A stretch of 64,000 nt of DNA, from NCBI RefSeq assembly GCF_006715865.1, contig NZ_VFOA01000001.1, positions 620,001 to 684,000 on the forward strand, in the 5' to 3' direction. The stretch's first letter is position 1. Each line of letters opens with the position of its first letter. Under the pieces are notes generated by a model. The model did not search any database. It saw only the letters and a program-made list of their open reading frames with translations, and was not told the origin of the DNA. This DNA is from Cellulomonas sp. SLBN-39. Lineage in GTDB: Bacteria; Actinomycetota; Actinomycetes; Actinomycetales; Cellulomonadaceae. Positions 17,501 through 25,065 of this stretch are shown here, in pieces. Position numbers and translations under genes: made by a program.

Positions 17501-18245
17501 GGACGGTGACGGTGTCCGCGCCGCCGTCGACGCCGGTGAACGCGATCGCCGCGCCCCCCGCGCCGTGGGAGGTGTTGCCGGTGAACGTGCAGCGCTCCAC
17601 GAGGAGCACGCCGCCCGTCATCGAGACGGCACCGCCCGCGTCCGTGGGCCCGCCGGTGGTGCCGTTGCCCTCCAGCACGCAGTCGCGCAGCGTGAGCGAG
17701 TCGGGGCTGCCGGCGTCGCCGCTGCCGGCGATGACGGCGCCGCCGCCGAGCTCGTCGGGCCCCGCGGCGCCGCCGGTGAGGGTGAGCCCCTCGACCGTGA
17801 CGTCGAGGCCTCCGGTGAGCGTCGGGTCGAGGTCGAGGACGCGCGACGCACCGCCCGCGTCGACGACCGCCCCGACACCCTGCACGGTCAGGTCGAGGGG
17901 GGCCTGCGGGTCGACGGTCAGCGCCCCGGCGGTCAGCAGGTGCGTCCCGGCCGGGACGCGCACGAGCACGGGGCCGGGTGCGAGGCCCTCCGCCTGGCAC
18001 AGGGCCTCGCGCAGCGAGGTGCCCCCGGCGCCGTCGTCGCACCCCGCCAGCGGGGCGTCGGTCGTGACGGTGACGTCGACGACCACGGGGTCGGCCGCGC
18101 GGGCGGGACCCACGAGCGGCGCGGCCACCATTCCCGACATGAATCCGACAAATGCGGCGACAAGTGCGGCGGAATGCCGCAGAACGGACTGCGGGACCGG
18201 TGGCACGAACGACACAGTAGGAGTTTCACCCGCTCGCGAGGACAT
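14559..18245 (-). CDS. Large LPDTG-anchored surface protein with beta-helix and Ig-like repeats
   Basis: A 1,228-residue exported protein. A signal peptide ends near ARAAD. Residues about 55-300 look like a right-handed parallel beta-helix (CDDGAGGTSLREALCQAEG; repeated GGAV/GNT/V-rich rungs). Next come at least seven Ig-like domains of about 90 residues, each with a PxVTVxP...AGDDATFTVTVTG...LDWQRR pattern. The C terminus has LPDTG, a hydrophobic stretch and RAGRRTA, a complete sortase signal. ATG 18245 is used; GTG 18215 also fits. It is probably an adhesin or carbohydrate-binding surface protein. The sortase that anchors it is not adjacent; the class F enzyme near 9.6 kb is the only one seen. 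Confidence 0.88.
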   Translation of the reverse strand: MSSRAGETPTVSFVPPVPQSVLRHSAALVAAFVGFMSGMVAAPLVGPARAADPVVVDVTVTTDAPLAGCDDGAGGTSLREALCQAEGLAPGPVLVRVPAGTHLLTAGALTVDPQAPLDLTVQGVGAVVDAGGASRVLDLDPTLTGGLDVTVEGLTLTGGAAGPDELGGGAVIAGSGDAGSPDSLTLRDCVLEGNGTTGGPTDAGGAVSMTGGVLLVERCTFTGNTSHGAGGAAIAFTGVDGGADTVTVRDSVVQGSTATGGSGVVGGAVDVSWGTPTVTVDGSRFVGNTVTSTSGSPAQGAALRVAAGTATITGTAVLDNVVTGPAGSAAALWLAAGTVADSRVAGNLTNGVRDGLHGAASALRTWWGCTEPAVGTGCDAAGGATILPAATLVAAADPSTAVAGAGVDVTVGLALTDGAAPTAALLGTFVDAPVAWGGAATTVADATLDATGSAAATFTMPASDVTLTGAVDGAAAGASVQLQTPPAVTVAPQSVTVDAGDDATFTVTVTGAPAPTLDWQRRATPTSPWVSTGETGAGLTLAGVSPGDDGVQVRVVATNAVGSATSAPATLTVHHGPSSVTDPDDVRGLAGDEVTFTTSAVGNPAPTVRWESSPDGTTWTPVDGATSATYTRTLGPGDDGLRVRAVHTGATGEVATAAAVVTLDEVPAVTVDPQGATVDAGDDATFTVTVTGAPAPTLDWQRRATPTSPWVSTGETGTSLALAGVAPGDDGTQVRVVATNAVGAATSAPATLTVHHGPSSVTDPDDVRGLAGDDVTFTTSSAGNPAPTVRWETSPDGTAWTPVAGATSATYTRTLGPGDDGLRVRAVHTGATGEVATAAAVVTLDEVPAVTVDPQGATVDAGDDATFTVTVTGTPTPALRWQHDADGAWADVVGATGTSLTVTGADQLHGVRYRAVAANVHGTATSAPATLTVLVPPTVSTPRDIHAPPGAAPGEIGTAPGRDVLLGVDVTGRGRDGDVLGVTWQTSADGVTWDAAGSGPRLTLTPTAEDDGLLVRATATATLVGGPVSVTSGTAIVRVAEPPQVVDPAPPVVAARAGLPVTLAWEVLAADATVAWSVSRDDGTTWGPTPLGWTLTATPGADVLGVAAAAVPVRTVHAATFTPTAADDGLVVRLQVTTAGGLVTLTSAVDVAAAPTDPDPTEPSPTDPDPAAPGGDGTGGGLPGGSSAGPGRLPDTGADVLAVLALGALLTLGGAAAVRVARAGRRTA
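15638..16780. repeat. Near-identical 543-bp tandem repeats inside the Ig-like gene
   Basis: The sequence TCACGGTGAAGGTCGCGTCG starts at 15638, 16181 and 16724, exactly 543 bp (181 codons) apart each time. About 195 bp are identical between the first two copies (15638-15833 and 16181-16376). Each unit encodes two Ig-like domains. Such identity implies recent duplication or gene conversion and makes the copy number prone to change. Confidence 0.88.
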
Positions 18246-18320
18246 TTGTCCCGGGTGAATCCTCGTAGGCTCGCCCCGCTCACGAGCCCTTTTCCGACCT
18301 GCCACGAGAGGCGGTTCCCG

Positions 18321-18713
18321 GTGCCCCACCGCACGAGCGTCGTCGCACCCCGCACGGTCTCGCGACGCACGGTGCTGACCGCCGGCGCCGGTGCTGCGGG
18401 TGCCGTCGCGCTGGCCGCCGCCGTCGGGGTGCCGGTGCTCGTGCGCCGGTCGCTGCCGCTGACCGTCGCCGCGCTCGCCCCGCTGGTCGGGACGGCGTTC
18501 GTCGAGGACGGGACGGGGCGGCGCCTCGAGCTCGCGGCGGTCGACGCCGCCGACGACGCCCGGTTCACGCTGCGGTTCGCCGTCGACGGCACCGACGACC
18601 TGCCGTCGGCGACCCGCACCCTGCACCACGCCGACGGCGAGCTGCTGGTCCACCTGGGACCGGTCGGCCCCGAGGGACGCACGCTCGAGGCCGTCGTGGA
18701 CCGGTCCGCGTGA
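18321..18713 (+). CDS. Exported small protein of tail-collar cluster (DUF6916-like)
   Basis: A 130-residue protein with a twin-arginine-like leader (SRRTVLTAGAGAAGAVALAAA) and a compact beta-rich domain (LVGTAFVEDGTGRRLELAAVDAADDARFTLRFAVDG). The domain resembles the DUF6916 proteins that sit beside phage tail-collar genes in actinobacteria; this is from memory of the family pattern. GTG 18321 follows gagaggcgg. It lies 37 bp before the first tail-collar gene and is divergent from the LPDTG protein gene. Confidence 0.62.
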   Translation: MPHRTSVVAPRTVSRRTVLTAGAGAAGAVALAAAVGVPVLVRRSLPLTVAALAPLVGTAFVEDGTGRRLELAAVDAADDARFTLRFAVDGTDDLPSATRTLHHADGELLVHLGPVGPEGRTLEAVVDRSA

Positions 18714-18750
18714 CCGCCCGACGCGCCCGCACCTGCCACGGAGGTCCCGC

Positions 18751-19266
18751 ATGACGCCGTACCTCGGCGAGATCCGCATGTTCGCCGGCGTGTTCGTCCC
18801 GGCGGGCTGGGCGCCGTGCGACGGGCGCCTGCTGGCGATCAGCGAGCACGACGCGCTGTACACGCTCCTCGGCACCACGTTCGGCGGGGACGGGCTGGAG
18901 TCCTTCGCCCTGCCCGACCTGCGCGGGCGCACGCCCGTCGGCACCGGCACGTCCACCAGCAGCGGCCAGACGTACGTGCTGGGCCAGACCGGCGGGCAGG
19001 AGGAGGTCACGCTGACGGTCCAGCAGATGCCCTCCCACCGGCACACGGCGCTCGGGTCCGTCGCGGCCGCGACCAGCGGCGACCCCGCGGGAGGCACGTG
19101 GGCCGCGGCCGACGGGACCGCGTTCGGCGACGGGTCGGGCGACGCGTCGATGGCGCCCGGCGCGCTCGCGCAGGCGGGTGGCTCCCAGCCCCACGAGAAC
19201 CGCTCCCCGGTGCTCGCGGTGCAGATGATGATCTCGTTGTCCGGGGTCTTCCCGGCCCCGGCCTGA
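18751..19266 (+). CDS. Phage tail-collar-domain protein (MdpB-type)
   Basis: A 171-residue protein with one tail-collar domain. GEIRMFAGVFVPAGWAPCDG, LLGTTFGGDGLESFALPDLRGR and HENRSPVLAVQMMISLSG are the three characteristic blocks of this family, known from phage short tail fibres and from microcystin-dependent protein (MdpB) homologues encoded in bacterial chromosomes. GGAGG stands 6 nt before the ATG at 18751. No other phage structural genes lie nearby, so this is not a prophage. The 3' neighbour is a double-domain paralogue 9 bp away. Confidence 0.9.
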   Translation: MTPYLGEIRMFAGVFVPAGWAPCDGRLLAISEHDALYTLLGTTFGGDGLESFALPDLRGRTPVGTGTSTSSGQTYVLGQTGGQEEVTLTVQQMPSHRHTALGSVAAATSGDPAGGTWAAADGTAFGDGSGDASMAPGALAQAGGSQPHENRSPVLAVQMMISLSGVFPAPA

Positions 19267-19275
19267 GGAGTCCCG

Positions 19276-20301
19276 TTGGAACCGCTGCTCGCCGAGATCC
19301 GTCTCTTCCCGCTGTCGTACGTGCCCGAGGGCTGGCTGGCCTGCCAGGGGCAGATCCTGTCGATCCAGCAGAACCAGGCGCTGTTCGCGCTGCTCGGGAC
19401 CACCTACGGGGGCAACGGGCAGACGGTCTTCGCCCTGCCCGACCTGCGCGGCCGCGTCCCGCTGCACGCGGGTGCGGGCCGCACGACGGGCACGCAGGGC
19501 GGCACGGAGTCGGTGCAGCTCTCGAGCGGGCAGCTGCCGGCGCACTCGCACGCACCCCGCGCGGCCGCCCCGGCGACGGCCGCCGCCCCGGGCGGCGCCC
19601 TCTGGGCCGCGACCACGCAGCCGCACTACGGCCCCTCCGCGCAGGTCGCTCTCGCACCGGACGCCGTCGCCGCGGTCGGCGGCGGGCAGGCCCACGACAA
19701 CATGCCGCCGTACCTGACGATGACGTACGCGATCGCCACGCAGGGCGTCTTCCCCTCCCACGAGGGTGGTGCGGGCGGCGAGCCGTTCGTCGGGGAGATC
19801 CGCATGTTCGCGGGGACGTTCACCCCGGGCGGCTGGGCCTTCTGCGACGGCCAGCTCGTGCCGCTGTCGCAGAACACCGCCCTGTTCTCGCTGCTCGGCA
19901 CGAGCTTCGGCGGCAACGGCAGCTCGACGTTCGCGCTCCCCGACCTGCGGGGCGCCAGCCCCGTGGGCGTCGGGCAGGGCGCGGGTCTGTCGTCGTTCGC
20001 GGTCGGCGACCGGGCTGGCGCCGAGACCGTCACGCTCACGGCCGACCAGATGCCCGCGCACACCCACACGCCGCAGGCGACGGCCTCCGCCGGGACGACC
20101 GGCAACCCCTCGGGGGCACGGTGGGCGGTCTCGCGGCGCGGGCGCGCGACCGAGCGCCTCTACGGCACGGGCCAGGCGTCGACGATGTCCGGCGCCGCGG
20201 TGGCGCCCGCGGGCGACGGCGCCCCGCACCCCAACATGCCCCCGTACACGACGGTGAGCTTCATCATCGCCCTGCAGGGCACCTACCCCCAGCGGCCCTG
20301 A
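19276..20301 (+). CDS. Tandem double tail-collar-domain protein
   Basis: A 341-residue protein made of two full tail-collar domains, residues about 1-165 and 172-341. Each has the AEIRLF/GEIRMF opening, the xPDLRG block and an MPPYxTxxxxIA end. It starts with a rare TTG at 19276, supported by GAGGAG 5 nt upstream. The fusion of two units usually encoded by separate genes is unusual. The operon thus provides three collar domains, perhaps enough for a heterotrimer. Confidence 0.88.
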   Translation: MEPLLAEIRLFPLSYVPEGWLACQGQILSIQQNQALFALLGTTYGGNGQTVFALPDLRGRVPLHAGAGRTTGTQGGTESVQLSSGQLPAHSHAPRAAAPATAAAPGGALWAATTQPHYGPSAQVALAPDAVAAVGGGQAHDNMPPYLTMTYAIATQGVFPSHEGGAGGEPFVGEIRMFAGTFTPGGWAFCDGQLVPLSQNTALFSLLGTSFGGNGSSTFALPDLRGASPVGVGQGAGLSSFAVGDRAGAETVTLTADQMPAHTHTPQATASAGTTGNPSGARWAVSRRGRATERLYGTGQASTMSGAAVAPAGDGAPHPNMPPYTTVSFIIALQGTYPQRP

Positions 20302-20363
20302 CGCCGGGTGGCACCCGCGCGGTGCCGCACGGCAGGCTGGGACCTCGCGCACCAGGAGGTCCT

Positions 20364-20702
20364 GTGAGCACCACCGTACGGACGGCCCTCGTCGGCGCCG
20401 TCGCCCTGGCCCTGCTGACGGCGTGCGGGGCCGACGTCGACCTCGGCGGGCCCGACGTGACCGGCACGGTCGAGCGCGCCGGGGCGGTCGGCACGCTCGT
20501 GGACGCGTCGGACGACTACTACGAGGGCATGGACCTGCTGCTCGACGAGGCGGAGCTCGTCGACGAGGACGGCGCGGAGCTGGCGCCGCAGGACGTCCTC
20601 GACGGCGCGCAGGTCGAGGTGTGGACGTCCGACGCCTGCGCCGAGTCCTTCCCGGTGCAGTGCGGGATCGAGCGCGTGCGCGTCGTCGGCACGTCGGGCT
20701 GA
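20364..20702 (+). CDS. Small lipoprotein, paralogue A
   Basis: A 112-residue exported protein with lipobox LLTAC and a small acidic domain: DVTGTVERAG, LVDASDDYYEGMDLLLDEAELVD, VWTSDACAESFPVQC. AGGAGG precedes the GTG at 20364. It is clearly related along its length to the lipoprotein at 22345-22725, sharing D-TGTV-R, DASDD--GM, and CAES-P--C. The two cysteines of the mature part probably form a disulfide. The fold recalls small beta-barrel proteins such as DUF3221/YobA, but I am not sure. Confidence 0.75.
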   Translation: MSTTVRTALVGAVALALLTACGADVDLGGPDVTGTVERAGAVGTLVDASDDYYEGMDLLLDEAELVDEDGAELAPQDVLDGAQVEVWTSDACAESFPVQCGIERVRVVGTSG

Positions 20703-20750
20703 GCGTCACGCGGGCCGGATGAGGGTCTGGTGATGAAGCGATTTACATCG

Positions 20751-20780
20751 TTGACAAGGCCTCTGACGTGCCGTTACGCA
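20751..20780 (+). promoter_or_regulatory. Candidate promoter of the arabinanase gene
   Basis: TTGACA at 20751-20756 and TACGCA at 20775-20780 are 18 bp apart and 43 bp before the start codon. The preceding gatttacatcgttgac is AT-rich for this genome and could hold a LacI-type operator. Confidence 0.55.
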
Positions 20781-20823
20781 TGAGCCAGCGCCCACGGCGG
20801 GCGCCCGGCTGAAGGGACCACCC

Positions 20824-21849
20824 ATGCAGGCCCACCCCACCTTCGCACCCCGGCCACGCCCTCGCGGGCTGCGCGCCACGGTCGTCGCCGTCGCGCTCGC
20901 CGCCCTGGCTGTGACCGGCGCCGGCACGGCACCCGCGGTCGCCGCGACGTACCCCGGCCCCGGTGCCGTCACCGGCAGCGTCAGCCCGGTGCACGACCCG
21001 ACGATGGTCAAGCGGCCCGACGGCACGTACGTCGTGATCTCCACGGGGCAGAACCTCGACGTCCGCACGTCGACCGACCGCACGCGCTTCACGCACGTGG
21101 GCAAGGTGTTCCCGACCGGCGCGTCCTGGACGCTGCCGTACACCGACCCGTCGGACCCCACGGCGCTGTGGGCGCCCGACCTGTCGTACCGCAACGGCCA
21201 GTACTACCTGTACTACTCGGCGTCGTCGTTCGGCTCCAACCGGTCGGCGATCTTCCTCGCCACCAGCCCCACGGCGATGCCCGGCACGTGGACGCACCGC
21301 GGCAGGATCATCGAGACGTCGACGTCCAGCACGTACAACGCGATCGACCCGAGCCTGACGGTCGACGCGTCCGGCGCCTGGTGGCTGTCGTTCGGCTCGT
21401 TCTGGACCGGCATCAAGATGATCCGGCTCAACTCCGAGACGGGGCTGCGCTCCACCACCCAGACGACCGTGCACTCCCTCGCGAGCCGGCCCACCGCGGG
21501 CGGGTCGATCGAGGCGCCCACGGTCTTCCGCCACGGCGGCTACTACTACCTGTTCGTCTCGTTCGACCTGTGCTGCCGCGGCGCCGACAGCACGTACCGC
21601 ACGATGGTCGGCCGGTCGACGTCCATCACCGGCCCGTACCGCGACCGCGCGGGCACCTTGATGACCGCAGGCGGCGGCACGGAGATCCTGGCGAGCCACG
21701 GCAGCGTCTACGGCCCCGGGCACCCGGGGGTCGTCACCGACGCGGACGCCGACGTCCTGACGTACCACTACTACACGTCGACGGGCACGCCGCGGCTCGG
21801 CCTGAACCTGCTGGGCTGGGACTCCAGCGCCTGGCCGTACGTGTACTGA
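20824..21849 (+). CDS. Secreted endo-1,5-alpha-L-arabinanase, GH43
   Basis: A 341-residue extracellular enzyme that cuts the arabinan backbone of pectin side chains. A signal peptide ends near AVAAT (residue 41). The five-bladed GH43 propeller has the three expected acids: D58 in VHDPTM (base), D175 in AIDPSL (pKa modulator) and E230 in IEAPTV (acid). SSFGSNRSAIFLATS and HGSVYGPGHPGV are typical of GH43 subfamily 5 arabinanases. The protein ends with the propeller and has no binding module. The ATG at 20824 follows a weak ribosome site (GAAGGGACCACCC). A strong hairpin follows the stop. Confidence 0.93.
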   Translation: MQAHPTFAPRPRPRGLRATVVAVALAALAVTGAGTAPAVAATYPGPGAVTGSVSPVHDPTMVKRPDGTYVVISTGQNLDVRTSTDRTRFTHVGKVFPTGASWTLPYTDPSDPTALWAPDLSYRNGQYYLYYSASSFGSNRSAIFLATSPTAMPGTWTHRGRIIETSTSSTYNAIDPSLTVDASGAWWLSFGSFWTGIKMIRLNSETGLRSTTQTTVHSLASRPTAGGSIEAPTVFRHGGYYYLFVSFDLCCRGADSTYRTMVGRSTSITGPYRDRAGTLMTAGGGTEILASHGSVYGPGHPGVVTDADADVLTYHYYTSTGTPRLGLNLLGWDSSAWPYVY

Positions 21850-21854
21850 CCGGT

Positions 21855-21886
21855 GCGGCCGGCCCGTCCGCGGACGGGCCGGCCGC
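21855..21886. terminator. Bidirectional terminator after arabinanase gene
   Basis: A 32-bp perfect palindrome (arms 21855-21870 and 21871-21886, GCGGCCGGCCCGTCCG) lies between the convergent arabinanase and DUF2200 genes. Confidence 0.82.
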
Positions 21887-21909
21887 CCGCGGGTCGCGGG
21901 CGACCCGCC

Positions 21910-22251
21910 TCAGCCGCGCAGCACCTTGACCATCGGGCGGCCCTTGGCCAGCTCGTCGACGAGCTTGTCGAGGTACCGGATCTTCTGCATCAGGGAGTCC
22001 TCGACGTCCTCGACCCGCACCCCGCAGACCACCCCGGTGATCCGGTCGACCGCCGGGTTGAGCCGCGCGGCCGCGAAGAAGTCCGCGAACGTCGTCCCCG
22101 CCGCCAGGTGCCCCGCCAGCTCGGCGTCGTCGAAGCCCGTCAGCCAGCGCAGGACCTCGTCGACCTCGGCCCGCGTGCGCCCCTTGCGCTCCGCCTTGGT
22201 CACGTACAGCGGGTACACCGAGCTGACCGGCGTCCCGAAGATCCTGTGCAC
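21910..22251 (-). CDS. DUF2200 family protein
   Basis: A 113-residue cytoplasmic protein with the DUF2200 pattern: [56 protein letters not shown]. The family is widespread and has no established function; the fold is YdhG-like or similar. The GTG at 22251 matches where homologues begin, and TACCCT lies 7 nt upstream, so it may be leaderless. It is divergent from the lipoprotein gene at 22345. Confidence 0.88.
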   Translation of the reverse strand: MHRIFGTPVSSVYPLYVTKAERKGRTRAEVDEVLRWLTGFDDAELAGHLAAGTTFADFFAAARLNPAVDRITGVVCGVRVEDVEDSLMQKIRYLDKLVDELAKGRPMVKVLRG

Positions 22252-22344
22252 CCTGCCGAGGGTAGCCACGGCCACCGACGCAAGACGACGGCTCCCCGGC
22301 ACACAGTCGGGGAAGAGGGCACGACGTGCCCAGGAGGAGGCACC

Positions 22345-22725
22345 GTGGCACGGACCGGCACGACGCGCAGCCCGGGCGTGATCGCGCTCGTCGCACTCGC
22401 CCTCCTGGCCGGCTGCGCCTCCTCCCCCGGCGCGGCCGCGGAGGTACCCGCCTTGCGGGGCGGCGCGCCCGACCTGACCGGCACGGTCGACCGGACGACC
22501 GACCCCGACGACGCCCTGCTCGCCGACGCCTCCGACGACGGCCACGACGGCATGTCCCTGCACCTCGACGACACGGCGCTGGTCGACGCCGACGGGCACC
22601 CCGTGGACCCCGCGGCCGTGCCCGACGGGGCCGCCGTCGAGGTGTGGGTCGACGAGTGCGCCGAGTCTCTCCCGCCGCTGTGCACCGTCGACGTGGTCCG
22701 CGTGACGTCCGCCCTGGCCCCCTGA
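22345..22725 (+). CDS. Small lipoprotein, paralogue B
   Basis: A 126-residue exported protein with lipobox LLAGC and a domain homologous to that at 20364-20702: [59 protein letters not shown] stands 4 nt before the GTG at 22345, a very strong ribosome site. Two copies within 2 kb, separated by unrelated genes, suggest duplication followed by insertion. Function unknown. Confidence 0.75.
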   Translation: MARTGTTRSPGVIALVALALLAGCASSPGAAAEVPALRGGAPDLTGTVDRTTDPDDALLADASDDGHDGMSLHLDDTALVDADGHPVDPAAVPDGAAVEVWVDECAESLPPLCTVDVVRVTSALAP

Positions 22726-22827
22726 CCGGCCCGCGTTCGCACGCACAGGTCCGGCACAGCCGGCACCGGGCCGGCGTCCGGGTGGTGCGCGCACGATGGT
22801 GCGCCCCTCGACGCCCCGGAGCCCGCC

Positions 22828-24201
22828 GTGCCATCTCGCACCCCCCGCGCGACCACCGCGCTCGTCCTTGCCGTCGCCCTGACCCTCGCGGGGTGCGCAC
22901 CCTCCGACGGGTCGTCGGCGACCCAGGCCACGACCGACGGGTTCTTCGACACCTCGCGCGTCCACGAGATCGACCTCGTCCTCACCGACGACGCGCTGGA
23001 CGAGGCCCTCGACGGGTACCTCACGGACGGCGAGAAGGTCTGGGTGCACGGTGACGTGACCATCGACGGGACGACGTTCGAGGACGTCGGCCTGCGCCTC
23101 AAGGGCAACTCGACGCTGCGCGAGGTCACGGCGGACACCCCGGCGCAGGACCTGCCGTGGCTCGTCCGCCTCGACAAGTGGGTCGAGGGCCAGGAGCTCG
23201 ACGGCGTCACGCGCCTGGCGGTGCGGTCCAGCACCACGCAGACCTCGATCAACGAGCTCGTCGCGATGACGCTGCTCGCCGAGGCCGACCTGGAGACGTC
23301 CCGCGTCACCGCGACGCGCGTGAGCGCGAACGGCGGCGACGCGTCGCTGCACGCCGTCGTCGAGGTCATGGACGAGCAGTGGGCCGAGGCCACGTTCGAC
23401 GGCGAGACCATCCTCTACAAGTCCGACGCGGACGGGGACTGGTCGAACCGCGGCACCGACCCGGCCGCCTACACCGAGGCGTTCGACGTCGAGGCCGGCG
23501 AGGAGGACTGGCAGCCCGTCGCCGACCTCATGGTCTTCCTCGACGAGGCCACCGACGCCGAGCTCGAGGCCGAGCTGGACGAGCACGTCGACGTCGACCA
23601 GCTCGCCCGGTACCTGGCGCTGGAGGACCTCATGGACAACTTCGACGACATCGACGGCCCCGGCAACAACTCCTACCTGGCCTACGACGTCGGGACAGGG
23701 GTGTTCACGGTGGTCGCGTGGGACCACAACCTGACGTTCGGGGTGCAGAACGGCGGGCCGGGCGGCGGGGGCGGCGGGGCGCCGGAGGGGATGCAGCCTC
23801 CGACCGACGGCGAACGCCCCGAGGGGTTCCCCACCGACATGCCCACGGACCTGCCCGAGGGCTTCCCCACCGACATGCCGACCGACCTGCCCGACGGTGC
23901 CGGACGCCCGGGTGACCGGGGCGCGGGCGGCGACGCCGCAGGCGGCGGCCCGGGGGGCGGGTTCGGCGGGGCGTCGAACCCCCTCGCCGAGCGGTTCCAC
24001 TCCATCGAGACGTTCGAGGCGCTGTACGACGAGGCCACCGAGGACCTGCGCGCCGACCTGTTCACGTCGGGCACGCTCGAGGACGTCGTCGACGCCTGGA
24101 CCACGACCCTGGGCGAGGGCGCCGCCGACCTGGTCGACGCCGACACCCTCGCCGACGAGGCCGCGCAGGTCGCCGCGTACGCCGACGGCGCGGACGGCTG
24201 A
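22828..24201 (+). CDS. CotH-like kinase-fold lipoprotein
   Basis: A 457-residue exported protein. Lipobox LAGC is at the end of the signal peptide. The body has the CotH pattern: [34 protein letters not shown], then [23 protein letters not shown] and [10 protein letters not shown], which are the catalytic and metal-binding blocks of the family. CotH proteins have an atypical protein-kinase fold and phosphorylate coat proteins in Bacillus spores; in non-sporing actinobacteria the substrate is unknown. A Gly/Pro-rich insert (about residues 306-385) follows the WDHN block and contains [12 protein letters not shown] twice. The GTG at 22828 follows CCCCGGAG. Confidence 0.85.
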   Translation: MPSRTPRATTALVLAVALTLAGCAPSDGSSATQATTDGFFDTSRVHEIDLVLTDDALDEALDGYLTDGEKVWVHGDVTIDGTTFEDVGLRLKGNSTLREVTADTPAQDLPWLVRLDKWVEGQELDGVTRLAVRSSTTQTSINELVAMTLLAEADLETSRVTATRVSANGGDASLHAVVEVMDEQWAEATFDGETILYKSDADGDWSNRGTDPAAYTEAFDVEAGEEDWQPVADLMVFLDEATDAELEAELDEHVDVDQLARYLALEDLMDNFDDIDGPGNNSYLAYDVGTGVFTVVAWDHNLTFGVQNGGPGGGGGGAPEGMQPPTDGERPEGFPTDMPTDLPEGFPTDMPTDLPDGAGRPGDRGAGGDAAGGGPGGGFGGASNPLAERFHSIETFEALYDEATEDLRADLFTSGTLEDVVDAWTTTLGEGAADLVDADTLADEAAQVAAYADGADG

Positions 24202-24261
24202 GCGGCGTCCCGGCGCGTCGTCGGTGGCTGCGCGCGCACGTCGAGTCGGTAGCCTCCTCGG

Positions 24262-25059
24262 GTGGGCGTGGTGAGCAGGCACGACGTGCGGGTCTCGGGC
24301 GTGCCGGGGGCGCAGCCGCTGGTGCTCGCGCACGGGTTCGGGTGCGACCAGCACATGTGGCGGCTCGTCGCCCCGCACTTCGAGGACGCGTTCACCGTGG
24401 TGACGTTCGACCACGTCGGGGCGGGCGGCTCGGACGCCTCCGCGTACGACCCCGTGCGGCACGGCTCGCTGCAGGGCTACGCGGACGACGTCCTGGCGAT
24501 CGTCCGCGAGCTCGACCTGCGCGACGTGGTGCTCGTGGGGCACTCCGTCTCGGCGATGGTCGCGGTGCTGGCGGCCGTGGCCGAGCCCGACCGGTTCGCC
24601 AAGCTCGTCCTCGTCGCCCCGTCGCCGCGGTACGTCGACGACGACGGGTACACCGGCGGGTTCACCGAGGCGGACATCGCCGAGCTGCTGGACTCCCTCG
24701 ACAGCAACTACCTGGGCTGGTCGAGCACGATGGCGCCCGTGATCATGGGCAACCCCGACCGTCCCGAGCTGGGCGCGGAGCTCACGGCGAGCTTCTGCCG
24801 CGCCGACCCCGAGATCGCCCGCCGGTTCGCGCGCGTGACGTTCCTGTCCGACAACCGCGCCGACCTGGCCGCCGTCACGACGCCGACGCTGGTGCTGCAG
24901 TGCACGGACGACGTCATCGCCCCGGTGTCCGTCGGCGAGCACGTGCGCGACGCGATCCCGGGCGCGCAGATGGTGCTCCTGGACGCCACCGGGCACTGCC
25001 CGCACCTGAGCGCGCCCGAGGCCACGACGGCCGCGATCGCGGCGTTCCTGCGCGACTGA
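24262..25059 (+). CDS. RsbQ-like alpha/beta hydrolase
   Basis: A 265-residue alpha/beta hydrolase close to Bacillus subtilis RsbQ. It has [15 protein letters not shown] (oxyanion region), the nucleophile elbow GHSVSAM, the acid region [19 protein letters not shown] and the catalytic His in [10 protein letters not shown]. RsbQ is a positive regulator that acts with the phosphatase RsbP in energy stress, probably by handling a small hydrophobic ligand. The GTG at 24262 has TAGCCT 6 nt upstream and no Shine-Dalgarno site. The RsbP-like gene follows after 6 bp. Confidence 0.9.
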   Translation: MGVVSRHDVRVSGVPGAQPLVLAHGFGCDQHMWRLVAPHFEDAFTVVTFDHVGAGGSDASAYDPVRHGSLQGYADDVLAIVRELDLRDVVLVGHSVSAMVAVLAAVAEPDRFAKLVLVAPSPRYVDDDGYTGGFTEADIAELLDSLDSNYLGWSSTMAPVIMGNPDRPELGAELTASFCRADPEIARRFARVTFLSDNRADLAAVTTPTLVLQCTDDVIAPVSVGEHVRDAIPGAQMVLLDATGHCPHLSAPEATTAAIAAFLRD

Positions 25060-25065
25060 GCCCCG

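Noticed and set aside
18751..20301. Prophage
   Set aside because: Only tail-collar domains are present; no capsid, terminase, portal or integrase genes lie nearby.
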